Shown: positions 1-6,255, counted from the stretch's first letter. The stretch is DNA of 10,109 bases from Lachnospiraceae bacterium (GCA_014804285.1 JAAVAA010000024.1:5782-15890); one strand, 5' to 3'. Notes: generated by a model from the letters alone, not told the origin. Program-made: numbers and translations.

Positions 1-21
1 ATTGACTTTTTTATTTTTTAC

Positions 22-50
22 TTGCAAGAGAGAAAAAAGTGGTGTATAGT
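22..50 (+). promoter_or_regulatory. Sigma-A-type promoter for topA
   Basis: A -35 hexamer TTGCAA (22-27) and a -10 hexamer TATAGT (45-50) are separated by 17 bases, the optimal spacing for the housekeeping sigma factor. Transcription would start near base 57, immediately before a GC-rich hairpin and about 55 bases ahead of the topA start. The T-rich stretch at bases 5-20 lies just upstream and could be an UP-like element or the tail of an upstream terminator. The call rests on hexamer match and spacing only. Confidence 0.6.
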
Positions 51-60
51 TTAGCGCGGG

Positions 61-79
61 CTGTTCGCTCGGCGGACAG
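61..79 (+). other. Hairpin in the topA 5' leader
   Basis: CTGTTCGC (61-68) pairs with GCGGACAG (72-79) through eight pairs, one a G-T wobble, around a three-base loop. The predicted transcription start is only a few bases upstream, so the mRNA would begin with this stem. No T-tract follows, so it is not a terminator. A 5'-end stabilising or translation-modulating role is inference. Confidence 0.5.
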
Positions 80-112
80 GGGAAATAGTCGAAAAGGGGA
101 ATGGTAATTCAT

Positions 113-2206
113 ATGGCAAAATATCTTGTGATTGTGGAGTCGCCTGCCAAAGTAAAGACAATTAAAAAGTTTTTGGGAGAAAAATATGAAGTGGCTGCAA
201 GTAATGGTCATGTCAGGGATCTTCCGAAAAGTCAACTGGGGATTGATGTGGAGAATGATTATGAGCCCAAGTATATTACGATTCGTGGCAAGGGCGATAT
301 CCTGGCAAATTTACGTAAGGCGGTAAAGAAGGCCGAAAAAATATATCTGGCAACGGACCCTGACCGTGAGGGAGAAGCAATATCCTGGCATCTTCTAAAA
401 GCATTGAAACTGGAAGATAAAAAGGTCTATCGTATTACTTTTAATGAGATTACAAAAAATGCGGTTAAAGAATCTTTGAAGAATGCACGTGAGATTGATT
501 TGAATTTGGTGAATGCCCAGCAGACAAGGCGTATTCTGGACAGAATGGTTGGCTATCGGATATCCCCGGTTTTGTGGGCGAAAGTAAAAAGGGGCTTAAG
601 TGCAGGGCGTGTTCAGTCGGTTGCACTGCGGATTATCTGTGACAGAGAGGATGAGATTAACAGTTTTATACCGGAGGAATACTGGACGCTGGAGGCACTT
701 TTTGATCTCCCCGGGGAGAAAAAGCCGCTGACAGCTAAATATTACGGAAAGGAAGAGCGAAAGGTATCAATCAGCTCTAAGGAGGAGATGGATGCCCTGG
801 TGAAAGAAATCGAGAAGTCGGATTTTTGTGTTCGTGAGGTGAAAAAAGGAGAGAGGACAAAAAAGGCGCCTCTTCCGTTTACCACTTCCACACTGCAGCA
901 GGAAGCCAGTAAGGTGTTGAATTTCTCAACTCAGAAAACCATGCGTCTTGCACAGCAGCTATATGAAGGAATCGAGATCAAAGGAAACGGAACAGTAGGT
1001 ATTATCACCTATCTTCGTACAGACTCTACCAGAGTATCCGAGGAGGCAGAGAACGCAGCAGCTCAATATATCGGGAAGACCTACGGGGAAGAATATGCAG
1101 CAGGCAAGACCAAGACCGCAAAAAACGATCGGAAAATTCAGGATGCCCATGAGGCAATCCGACCTACGGATATTACCCGGACACCGTTAGAAATGAAAGA
1201 TTCTTTATCCAGAGATCAGCTAAGATTATACCAGCTGATTTGGAAACGTTTTACCGCCAGCAGGATGCAGGCTGCCAAATATGAGACTACATCTATCAAG
1301 ATCGATGCGGGCGAACATCGTTTTACCGTGGCGGCATCGAGGCTTTTGTTTGACGGATTTATGAGTGTTTATACCCAGGAAGGGGACAAAGAAGAGGAAA
1401 ATACGCTTGTAAAGGGCGTGGATGTGGGAGAAAAACTTATGCTGAAGGATTTGGATGCAAAGCAGCATTTTACGCAGCCGTCCCCCCATTATACGGAGGC
1501 GTCGCTGGTGCGTGCGCTGGAGGAGCTGGGGATTGGTCGTCCCAGTACCTATGCACCCACAATAACCACGATTCTTGCAAGAAGATATGTGGCAAAAGAA
1601 AATAAGAACCTATATGTGACAGAGCTTGGAGAGGTGGTCAACAACATGATGAAGGATGCCTTTCCGAGTATTGTAGATGTGAATTTTACTGCGAATATGG
1701 AAGCTCTGCTTGACGGTGTGGAGGAAGGAAACGTTAATTGGAAGACTATTGTTTCCAATTTTTATCCGGATCTGGATGAGGCAGTAAAGACAGCAGAGAA
1801 GGAACTTGAAGAGGTGGATATTGCTGATGAGGTATCTGATGAAGTCTGTGAGCTATGCGGCAGACAGATGGTGATCAAATACGGACCCCATGGAAGGTTT
1901 CTGGCATGTCCCGGTTTCCCCGAGTGTAGAAATACAAAGCCTTATTTTGAAAAGATAGGAGTGACCTGTCCGTCTTGCGGAAAGGACATTGTTTTGAAAA
2001 AAACCAAGAAAGGGCGGAAATATTACGGATGTGTGGGAAATCCGGAGTGCGATTTCATGGTGTGGCAGAAGCCATCAGGGAATAAATGTCCCAGATGCGG
2101 TTCCATGCTTTTATACAAAGGAAACAGACTGGTCTGCATGAACGAAAATTGCGGTTATGTAGGAAATATTCCGGAAATTGGAAATAATTCAGAAAATTTA
2201 AGTTAA
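113..2206 (+). CDS. topA: DNA topoisomerase I (type IA)
   Basis: This enzyme relaxes negative supercoils by cutting one strand through a 5'-phosphotyrosine and passing the other strand through. The 697-residue protein opens with a TOPRIM domain (KYLVIVESPAKVKTIKKFL near residues 3-21; the acidic metal-binding TDPDREGEAISWHL at 81-94). The catalytic tyrosine is Tyr300 in ITYLRTDSTR. The conserved PSTYAPTI follows at 477-484. The C-terminus carries three four-cysteine zinc-ribbon modules (Cys 579/582/599/605, 619/622/640/646 and 659/662/675/680). Length and order are typical of Firmicutes TopA. I chose the ATG at 113 over the in-frame ATG at 101: GGGGA (96-100) abuts the 101 codon and cannot serve it, and MAKYLVIVESPAK matches the family N-terminus. 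It has its own promoter and no clear terminator before codY, so some read-through is likely. Confidence 0.97.
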   Translation: MAKYLVIVESPAKVKTIKKFLGEKYEVAASNGHVRDLPKSQLGIDVENDYEPKYITIRGKGDILANLRKAVKKAEKIYLATDPDREGEAISWHLLKALKLEDKKVYRITFNEITKNAVKESLKNAREIDLNLVNAQQTRRILDRMVGYRISPVLWAKVKRGLSAGRVQSVALRIICDREDEINSFIPEEYWTLEALFDLPGEKKPLTAKYYGKEERKVSISSKEEMDALVKEIEKSDFCVREVKKGERTKKAPLPFTTSTLQQEASKVLNFSTQKTMRLAQQLYEGIEIKGNGTVGIITYLRTDSTRVSEEAENAAAQYIGKTYGEEYAAGKTKTAKNDRKIQDAHEAIRPTDITRTPLEMKDSLSRDQLRLYQLIWKRFTASRMQAAKYETTSIKIDAGEHRFTVAASRLLFDGFMSVYTQEGDKEEENTLVKGVDVGEKLMLKDLDAKQHFTQPSPHYTEASLVRALEELGIGRPSTYAPTITTILARRYVAKENKNLYVTELGEVVNNMMKDAFPSIVDVNFTANMEALLDGVEEGNVNWKTIVSNFYPDLDEAVKTAEKELEEVDIADEVSDEVCELCGRQMVIKYGPHGRFLACPGFPECRNTKPYFEKIGVTCPSCGKDIVLKKTKKGRKYYGCVGNPECDFMVWQKPSGNKCPRCGSMLLYKGNRLVCMNENCGYVGNIPEIGNNSENLS
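2184..2198 (+). promoter_or_regulatory. Possible CodY box upstream of codY
   Basis: The 15 bases ATAATTCAGAAAATT match the established CodY consensus AATTTTCWGAAAATT at 12 of 15 positions, with a perfect right half. The site overlaps the last codons of topA and lies about 43 bases upstream of the codY -35 hexamer. CodY autoregulation is known in some Firmicutes (for example Lactococcus), so negative feedback is plausible. In AT-rich DNA a three-mismatch site can arise by chance, so confidence is low. Confidence 0.3.
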
Positions 2207-2222
2207 TTTTTGCAATTATATG

Positions 2223-2251
2223 GAAATTGCCCTTCTGACGTTGAAATTGCC
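2223..2251 (+). repeat. Direct repeat GAAATTGCC at the codY promoter
   Basis: Two identical copies of GAAATTGCC lie at 2223-2231 and 2243-2251, exactly 20 bases apart. The second overlaps the -35 hexamer (2241-2246). Such phasing places both copies on the same face of the helix, as a tandem operator would need, but no regulator is recognised for this motif. The first copy can also pair weakly with GCAATT (2212-2217) as a six-base stem; it lacks a T-tract and is not a convincing topA terminator. Confidence 0.45.
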
Positions 2252-2269
2252 TAAATCGTGTGTTACAAT
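2241..2269 (+). promoter_or_regulatory. Extended -10 promoter for codY
   Basis: A -35 hexamer TTGAAA (2241-2246) and -10 hexamer TACAAT (2264-2269) are separated by 17 bases, and a TG dinucleotide at 2261-2262 gives the extended -10 form TGTTACAAT. Transcription should start near 2276, giving a short leader of about 25 bases before the codY ATG. This is the best-matching housekeeping promoter in the window. Confidence 0.75.
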
Positions 2270-2300
2270 ATGTAAAACGAGTTCAGATGGGAGGAATACA

Positions 2301-3086
2301 ATGAGCAGTGTGCAATTACTGGATAAGACCAGGAAAATCGGAAAGCTTTTGCATAACAACAATTCCAGCAAGGTTGTCTTTAATGATATCTGCTCGGTTC
2401 TGTGTGAGATTTTATCCTCCAATGTGCTTGTGATCAGCAGGAAGGGTAAAGTTCTGGGAGTTGGCGACTGTAAAGGCGTTGATTCCATTACAGAGCTTAT
2501 TGTGGATCAGGTAGGCGGTTTTATCGATGGAATGCTGAATGAGAGACTTCTTTCCATTCTTTCTACCAAAGAAAATGTCAATCTTGAAACGCTGGGGTTT
2601 GAGAATGGAGAGGTCAGAAAATTTCAGGCAATTATTACACCTATTGAAATTGCCGGCGAAAGATTGGGGACTTTGTTCATTTACAAATGTGCGGAGCAAT
2701 ATGATATTGACGATATTATTTTGTGTGAGTACGGAACGACTGTGGTAGGTCTTGAGATGCTCAGGGCAGTCAATGAGGAAAATGCTGAGGAGAGCCGGAA
2801 ACTGGCGGTGATCAAGTCGGCCATCGGCACGCTGTCTTATTCGGAGATGGAAGCAGTAGTACATATTTTTGAAGAGTTAAACGGCATGGAAGGAATTTTG
2901 GTGGCAAGCAAAATTGCGGACAGAGTAGGGATTACCCGTTCCGTAATTGTGAATGCGCTCCGTAAATTTGAAAGTGCCGGAGTGATTGAATCCAGATCAT
3001 CGGGCATGAAGGGTACTTACATAAAGGTATTGAATGATATGGTTTTTGATGAAGTGGAAAAACTCAAGAAAGAAAATATGAAATAA
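2301..3086 (+). CDS. codY: GTP/branched-chain-amino-acid-responsive global regulator CodY
   Basis: CodY is a cytoplasmic dimeric DNA-binding protein that represses (sometimes activates) nutrient-scavenging, motility and virulence genes when amino acids and GTP are abundant. The 261-residue protein has an N-terminal GAF effector domain (about 1-150, starting SSVQLLDKTRKIGKLLH), a helical linker and a winged helix-turn-helix at about 201-246. The recognition segment (VASKIADRVGITRSVIVNAL) and MKGTYIKVLN are essentially invariant with Bacillus CodY. Length matches the family (259 in B. subtilis). The start is ATG 2301, preceded by GGGAGG (2289-2294); an in-frame ATG at 2220 lies upstream of the predicted promoter and has no binding site. 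The effector loop around residues 59-85 differs markedly from B. subtilis, where R61, M62 and M65 contact the amino acid. Its position directly before the flagellar operon is shared with Bacillus. Confidence 0.96.
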   Translation: MSSVQLLDKTRKIGKLLHNNNSSKVVFNDICSVLCEILSSNVLVISRKGKVLGVGDCKGVDSITELIVDQVGGFIDGMLNERLLSILSTKENVNLETLGFENGEVRKFQAIITPIEIAGERLGTLFIYKCAEQYDIDDIILCEYGTTVVGLEMLRAVNEENAEESRKLAVIKSAIGTLSYSEMEAVVHIFEELNGMEGILVASKIADRVGITRSVIVNALRKFESAGVIESRSSGMKGTYIKVLNDMVFDEVEKLKKENMK

Positions 3087-3108
3087 CAAATGAAAATGAA
3101 ATGAAAGA

Positions 3109-3168
3109 TAAAGGATTATCGAAAAGTAAAGGGATTTATGAAATTTTCATAGTCCTTTTTCCTTTTTG
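3109..3168 (+). terminator. Rho-independent terminator after codY
   Basis: AAAGGATTATcGAAAA (3110-3125) pairs with TTTTCATAGTCCTTT (3144-3158), with one bulged C and one G-T pair, and is followed by T-rich CCTTTTTCCTTTTT (3154-3167). The loop contains AAAGG (3128-3132) and TATGAAA (3137-3143), which can instead pair with the same 3' arm, so two competing stems feed the same T-tract. The structure lies 23 bases after the codY stop and separates codY from the flagellar promoter. T-tract strength is moderate. Confidence 0.7.
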
Positions 3169-3216
3169 AAGAGTAGATTTTGTATAGATTTTTTGCGTAC
3201 AATTTGTAAAAAAACC

Positions 3217-3244
3217 TTGTCTTTTCATTCAAATAATCTATAAT
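3217..3244 (+). promoter_or_regulatory. Sigma-A-type promoter of the flgB operon
   Basis: TTGTCT (3217-3222) and a perfect TATAAT (3239-3244) are spaced by 16 bases, just downstream of the codY terminator. Transcription would start near 3251, giving a leader of about 80 bases before flgB. I found no sigma-D/FliA-type motif (TAAA, about 15 bases, GCCGATAT) in the 3087-3329 gap. Control by the housekeeping sigma factor is what is expected for an early flagellar operon in Firmicutes. Confidence 0.7.
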
Positions 3245-3250
3245 GTAATA

Positions 3251-3304
3251 AGGTGGGCGTTGTATGGCACAAGGGAATTTGGGTTGCCTTATTGTGGCAT
3301 CACC
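3251..3304 (+). promoter_or_regulatory. Foldable leader of flgB with an alternative start
   Basis: TGGCACAA (3265-3272) pairs with TTGTGGCA (3292-3299) with one G-G mismatch, GG (3273-3274) can continue onto CC (3287-3288), and GGTG (3252-3255) can close the structure with CACC (3301-3304). An ATG at 3264, in frame with flgB and preceded at six bases by AGGTGGG (3251-3257), lies in the base of this fold. Folding would hide that start while leaving the main flgB ribosome binding site (AAAGGGG, 3316-3322) free. No known riboswitch class is recognised. Confidence 0.4.
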
Positions 3305-3329
3305 GAAGATTACAGAAAGGGGCTGTAAA

Positions 3330-3719
3330 ATGTTTAACAGTAATGTTTTTGACTATGTGGATGTGCTGGGTAAGGCAGCAGACGCATCATGGCAGAGAAA
3401 TGAGATTCTTTCTCATAATATGGCAAATGTCAACACACCGGGATACAAGAGACAGGATATTGATTTTGAATCTCAGCTCCGCCGTGCACTAGGGAATTCC
3501 CGTTATGAGACGGTGGATGCCAAGGTAGCGCATGCGACCGATACAGAATTAACGCCAAGGATTTATACGGATATGGCGAATTTTTCATACCGGCTTGACG
3601 GAAACAATGTGGATATTGATACGGAAGGCGTTGAGATTGCTTCCAATCAAATTAAATATAACGGCCTGGTTGCCAGTTATAATCAGGAATTTGCTAATTT
3701 GAAGATGGTACTTAAGTAG
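3330..3719 (+). CDS. flgB: Flagellar proximal rod protein FlgB
   Basis: FlgB is one of the proximal rod subunits that connect the MS ring to the distal rod and is exported through the flagellar type III system. The 129-residue protein shows the rod-family signature ILSHNMANVNTPGYKRQDID at about 26-45 and a C-terminal amphipathic heptad region ending in YNQEFANLKMVLK. No cleavable signal peptide is seen, as expected. I chose ATG 3330 because AAAGGGG sits eight bases upstream and MFNSNVFDYV resembles family N-termini. An in-frame ATG at 3264 would add 22 residues that do not look like FlgB. It is the first gene of the operon and is 13 bases from flgC. Confidence 0.94.
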   Translation: MFNSNVFDYVDVLGKAADASWQRNEILSHNMANVNTPGYKRQDIDFESQLRRALGNSRYETVDAKVAHATDTELTPRIYTDMANFSYRLDGNNVDIDTEGVEIASNQIKYNGLVASYNQEFANLKMVLK

Positions 3720-3732
3720 GGGAGGTTTTGTC

Positions 3733-4188
3733 ATGAGTATCTTTAATTCTTTTAATATTAATGCATCTGGTATGACAGCAGAACGTTATCGTATGGATAT
3801 TATCTCAGAGAACGTAGCAAATCAGAATACCACCAGAACCGCAGATGGAACTCCTTACCGCCGTAAAGTGGTAACCTTCGAGGAGAGAGGGCAAAGAGTG
3901 GGGAGCTTCAGCAGTTATCTTGGCAATGCCAGCAGTGCCTATAAAGGAAAGGGCGTCAGGGTTGGAAAAGTCATGGAGGATAACTGGACGCAGATGAATA
4001 TGGTCTATGACCCTTCACATCCGGATGCAGACGAGAACGGTTATGTTCTTTATCCTAATGTAAACATCGTTACGGAGATGACAAACCTGATCGATGCTAG
4101 CCGTTCCTATGAGGCTAATGCAACAGCCTTCAATGCAAGCAAGAGCATTGCAATGAAGGGACTTGAAATGAGTAGTGGGGCACAATAA
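3733..4188 (+). CDS. flgC: Flagellar proximal rod protein FlgC
   Basis: FlgC is a second proximal rod subunit, assembling with FlgB and FlgF beneath FlgG. The 151-residue protein has the N-terminal rod motif (MDIISENVANQNTTRTADG at 21-39, followed by PYRRKVVTFEE) and the C-terminal rod/hook motif (YVLYPNVNIVTEMTNLIDAS from 104, then RSYEANATAFNASKSIAMKG), which form the coiled-coil termini typical of axial proteins. Length is normal for the family. The start ATG is preceded by GGGGAGG at 3719-3725. It is 20 bases from fliE and clearly co-transcribed. Confidence 0.96.
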   Translation: MSIFNSFNINASGMTAERYRMDIISENVANQNTTRTADGTPYRRKVVTFEERGQRVGSFSSYLGNASSAYKGKGVRVGKVMEDNWTQMNMVYDPSHPDADENGYVLYPNVNIVTEMTNLIDASRSYEANATAFNASKSIAMKGLEMSSGAQ

Positions 4189-4208
4189 TCAGAAAGGCGG
4201 ATACATAA

Positions 4209-4523
4209 GTGGACATTTCATCTTTTTATAATATTTCTTCCGGTGCAGTGAGAGAGGCAATTGAGAACTCACCGCTTGCTTCACGTGAGTCTTCGGGAGA
4301 ATTTGCGGATTTATTTGACAAGGCAATTGAAAATCTTAATACTACAAACTCCTATCTTTCCGATGCGGAAAATGAAGAGCTGCGTTGGGCACTTGGGGAG
4401 ACGGAAAATACCCATGAACTTTCCATAGCCCTTCAGAAGGCCTCTACAGCATTGCAGTATACGGTTGCAGTAAGGGATAAATTGCTGGAAGCATACCGTG
4501 AGATCATGCAGATGCAGATTTAA
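4209..4523 (+). CDS. fliE: Flagellar hook-basal body adaptor FliE
   Basis: FliE is a small exported protein joining the MS ring to the proximal rod and is needed for export-gate opening. The 104-residue protein carries the conserved C-terminal segment THELSIALQKASTALQYTVA then VRDKLLEAYREIMQMQI, matching the family pattern of QKA, ALQ, VR and EAY.EIM.MQ. The start is GTG at 4209, with AAGGCGG (4194-4200) eight bases upstream; no ATG is available nearby in frame. The N-terminal 40 residues are poorly conserved, as is usual. It is followed 32 bases later by fliF. Confidence 0.94.
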   Translation: MDISSFYNISSGAVREAIENSPLASRESSGEFADLFDKAIENLNTTNSYLSDAENEELRWALGETENTHELSIALQKASTALQYTVAVRDKLLEAYREIMQMQI

Positions 4524-4555
4524 TAATAGAGGCTATAACAGGAGAAAGTCATATC

Positions 4556-6151
4556 ATGGCAGACAGATTGAAAGAACTACTAAACAAAATTCTTGAATGG
4601 TGGAATAAATTTTCTACCAAACAGAAAACGTTTATTATATCAGCGGGGGCAGGGATCATACTTGCTCTTGCTATTTTGGTTACGATCTTTACGCGTCCCC
4701 AGTATGTATTGCTTTTAAACTGCGATTCGCAAAAGCAGGCAGCGGAAGTCACAGAGCTGCTGGAGGGTGAAGGACTGACTTACACGATATCAGATGATGC
4801 TTATCAGATCAAAATTAAGAAGGAGCAGCAAGCACAGGCGAGCATGCTTCTTGCCCAAAATGATATCCAATCTTCGCCTTATACGATTGACAATGTTACG
4901 GAAGGCGGATTTTCAACAACGGAGTCCGATAAACAGAGACGATACGAGGTTTATCTGCAGGAACGGATGGCAAATGATATTCTGACAGTGTTTGAGCAGG
5001 TCAAGCATGCGGTTGTGGAATACCATATACCACAGCAGGATGGAACTCTGATCGCATCAAAGGAAGACTCATTTATTACGATAGTTTTGACGCTGAAGGA
5101 GGAAATGTCATCGGAGACTGCAGCGGGAATTGCCAAGCTGGCTTCTGTGGCAATGGGAAATAAGACCACCGAAAATGTAGTGATCATGGACAGCCTGGGA
5201 AATACACTTTATTGCGGAGATGACGACTACAGCGCAAGCGGTACTGCCAGCAGTCAGCTCAGTGTAAAGTCTCAGTGGGAGTCGAAGGTTAAAAGCGAGG
5301 TCAGACAGGTGCTTCTTGGAACCAATGAGTTTGACAGGGTGGAAGTAGCGGCAAATCTGGTAGTTGATTTTTCTTCGGCACAAGTGAGAGAACATGAGTA
5401 TTATGTGGACGGTGACAATACTCAGGGGTATTTATCCTCCAGCAGAACATTTACCTCATCAGCGGAAAATGGAAACGGGGAGGTTCCCGGAACCGATGCA
5501 AACGGTGAACCTGAATATGTGTATCAGGATAACAGCAGCAGCAGCTCTGAAACGGAAGAGGAAGAGCTAAAGTATCTTCCCAACGAGAGAATTACGGATA
5601 AGTCTGTAAACCCCGGAGTGGTTGATTATTCGCAGTCCAGTATCTCACTGGCAGCAACGACCTTGAATCTGGTCAGAGAGGAAGATGTCCGCGCCCAGGG
5701 ATTCTTGGATGGGGGCGTGACATGGGATGAATATAAGCTTGCCAATGCAGGACGGACGCAGATAGAGGTATCTGATGATCTATATAATGTGGTTTCCAAA
5801 GCCACCGGGTTCCCGGTAGAGAATATTGCTATTGTGGCATACTCGGAAAACGTGTTCTTTGACAGAGAAGGTCTGAATATATCCGCCTCTGATATTATGC
5901 AGATTGTTTTGATCGTGATTATTTTGGCACTTCTTGCATTTGTGGTGCTTCGCAGCATGCGTTCCGACAGACAGTCGGATCAGCCCGAAGAACTTTCCGT
6001 GGAAACGCTGCTTCAATCTCAGCCGGAGCTTGAACTTGAAGACATTGGTGTGGAAACCATATCGGAGACCAGGCGCCTGATAGAGAAGTTTGTGGATGAA
6101 AATCCGGAGGCAGTGGCTAACTTACTGCGCAACTGGCTTAATGAGGAGTAA
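4556..6151 (+). CDS. fliF: Flagellar MS-ring protein FliF
   Basis: FliF polymerises in the cytoplasmic membrane to form the MS ring that mounts the rod, the export gate and FliG. The 531-residue protein has a short cytoplasmic N-terminus, a first membrane helix at about 24-46, the YscJ/FliF ring-building domain (about 47-220, with TTESDKQRRYEVYLQERMAN at 121-140), a second ring-building/beta-collar region, and a second membrane helix at about 447-467. The cytoplasmic tail ends in an acidic segment and VDENPEAVANLLRNWLNEE, the FliG-binding element. Between about 300 and 340 the extracytoplasmic loop is Ser/Glu-rich low-complexity sequence encoded partly by four CAG repeats. The ATG is preceded by AGGAGA at 4540-4545. 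Length and topology are typical. Confidence 0.97.
   Translation: MADRLKELLNKILEWWNKFSTKQKTFIISAGAGIILALAILVTIFTRPQYVLLLNCDSQKQAAEVTELLEGEGLTYTISDDAYQIKIKKEQQAQASMLLAQNDIQSSPYTIDNVTEGGFSTTESDKQRRYEVYLQERMANDILTVFEQVKHAVVEYHIPQQDGTLIASKEDSFITIVLTLKEEMSSETAAGIAKLASVAMGNKTTENVVIMDSLGNTLYCGDDDYSASGTASSQLSVKSQWESKVKSEVRQVLLGTNEFDRVEVAANLVVDFSSAQVREHEYYVDGDNTQGYLSSSRTFTSSAENGNGEVPGTDANGEPEYVYQDNSSSSSETEEEELKYLPNERITDKSVNPGVVDYSQSSISLAATTLNLVREEDVRAQGFLDGGVTWDEYKLANAGRTQIEVSDDLYNVVSKATGFPVENIAIVAYSENVFFDREGLNISASDIMQIVLIVIILALLAFVVLRSMRSDRQSDQPEELSVETLLQSQPELELEDIGVETISETRRLIEKFVDENPEAVANLLRNWLNEE
5533..5544 (+). repeat. Short CAG trinucleotide tract in fliF
   Basis: Four tandem CAG units lie in the part of fliF encoding the Ser-rich extracytoplasmic linker (read in frame as AGC serine codons). 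Length change here would alter the linker in steps of one residue without breaking the frame. The tract is short, so variability is only a possibility. Confidence 0.4.
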
Positions 6152-6255
6152 AATGCGAAAACAGTTTCGCATAAATTGAGTATAGCTCAAAAATAGTTTT
6201 GTATAAGGGAAAGAGAGCATAGAAATACAAATATACGGTTTGGAGGGAATAGGGT
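6152..6255 (+). other. fliF-fliG intergenic region with two hairpins
   Basis: Directly after the fliF stop, ATGCGAAA (6153-6160) and TTTCGCAT (6165-6172) form a perfect eight-base stem with a four-base loop. Three bases later TTGAG (6176-6180) and CTCAA (6186-6190) form a five-base stem with a five-base loop. No T-tract follows either stem closely enough for a standard terminator, although TAGTTTT occurs at 6194-6200. The remaining bases are A-rich and end in the fliG ribosome binding site GGAGGG (6242-6247). No convincing promoter is seen. A role in mRNA processing or partial termination is inference. Confidence 0.55.

Noticed and set aside
101..112. topA start at ATG 101
   Set aside because: The only nearby Shine-Dalgarno (GGGGA, 96-100) touches this codon; it can act only on ATG 113, which also fits the family N-terminus.
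2212..2230. GCAATT/AATTGC as a topA terminator
   Set aside because: The stem is only six pairs, A/T-rich, with no T-tract after it.
2271..2285. CcpA catabolite-response-like sequence after the codY -10
   Set aside because: It needs an extra base and loses the central CG alignment of the consensus.
2412..2864. A 150-codon open frame on the minus strand inside codY, and similar ones in fliG, fliH and fliI
   Set aside because: They lie opposite clearly identified conserved genes, lack ribosome binding sites and recognisable domains, and are antisense shadows.
3142..3149. Left half of a CodY box (AATTTTCA) ahead of the flgB promoter
   Set aside because: It lies within the terminator's 3' arm, where the sequence is explained by base pairing, and the right half does not match, so it is no good evidence of CodY control of the operon.
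3087..3329. Search for a sigma-D (FliA) promoter ahead of flgB
   Set aside because: No TAAA plus GCCGATAT-like pair at suitable spacing was found.
4607..4621. AATTTTCT followed by weak similarity to a CodY box inside fliF
   Set aside because: Only about 10 of 15 positions match, in coding sequence, which is expected by chance.
6176..6207. Possible internal promoter TTGAGT / TATAAG in the fliF-fliG gap
   Set aside because: The spacing is 20 bases and the -10 hexamer is weak; the TTGAGT is better explained as one arm of the second hairpin.
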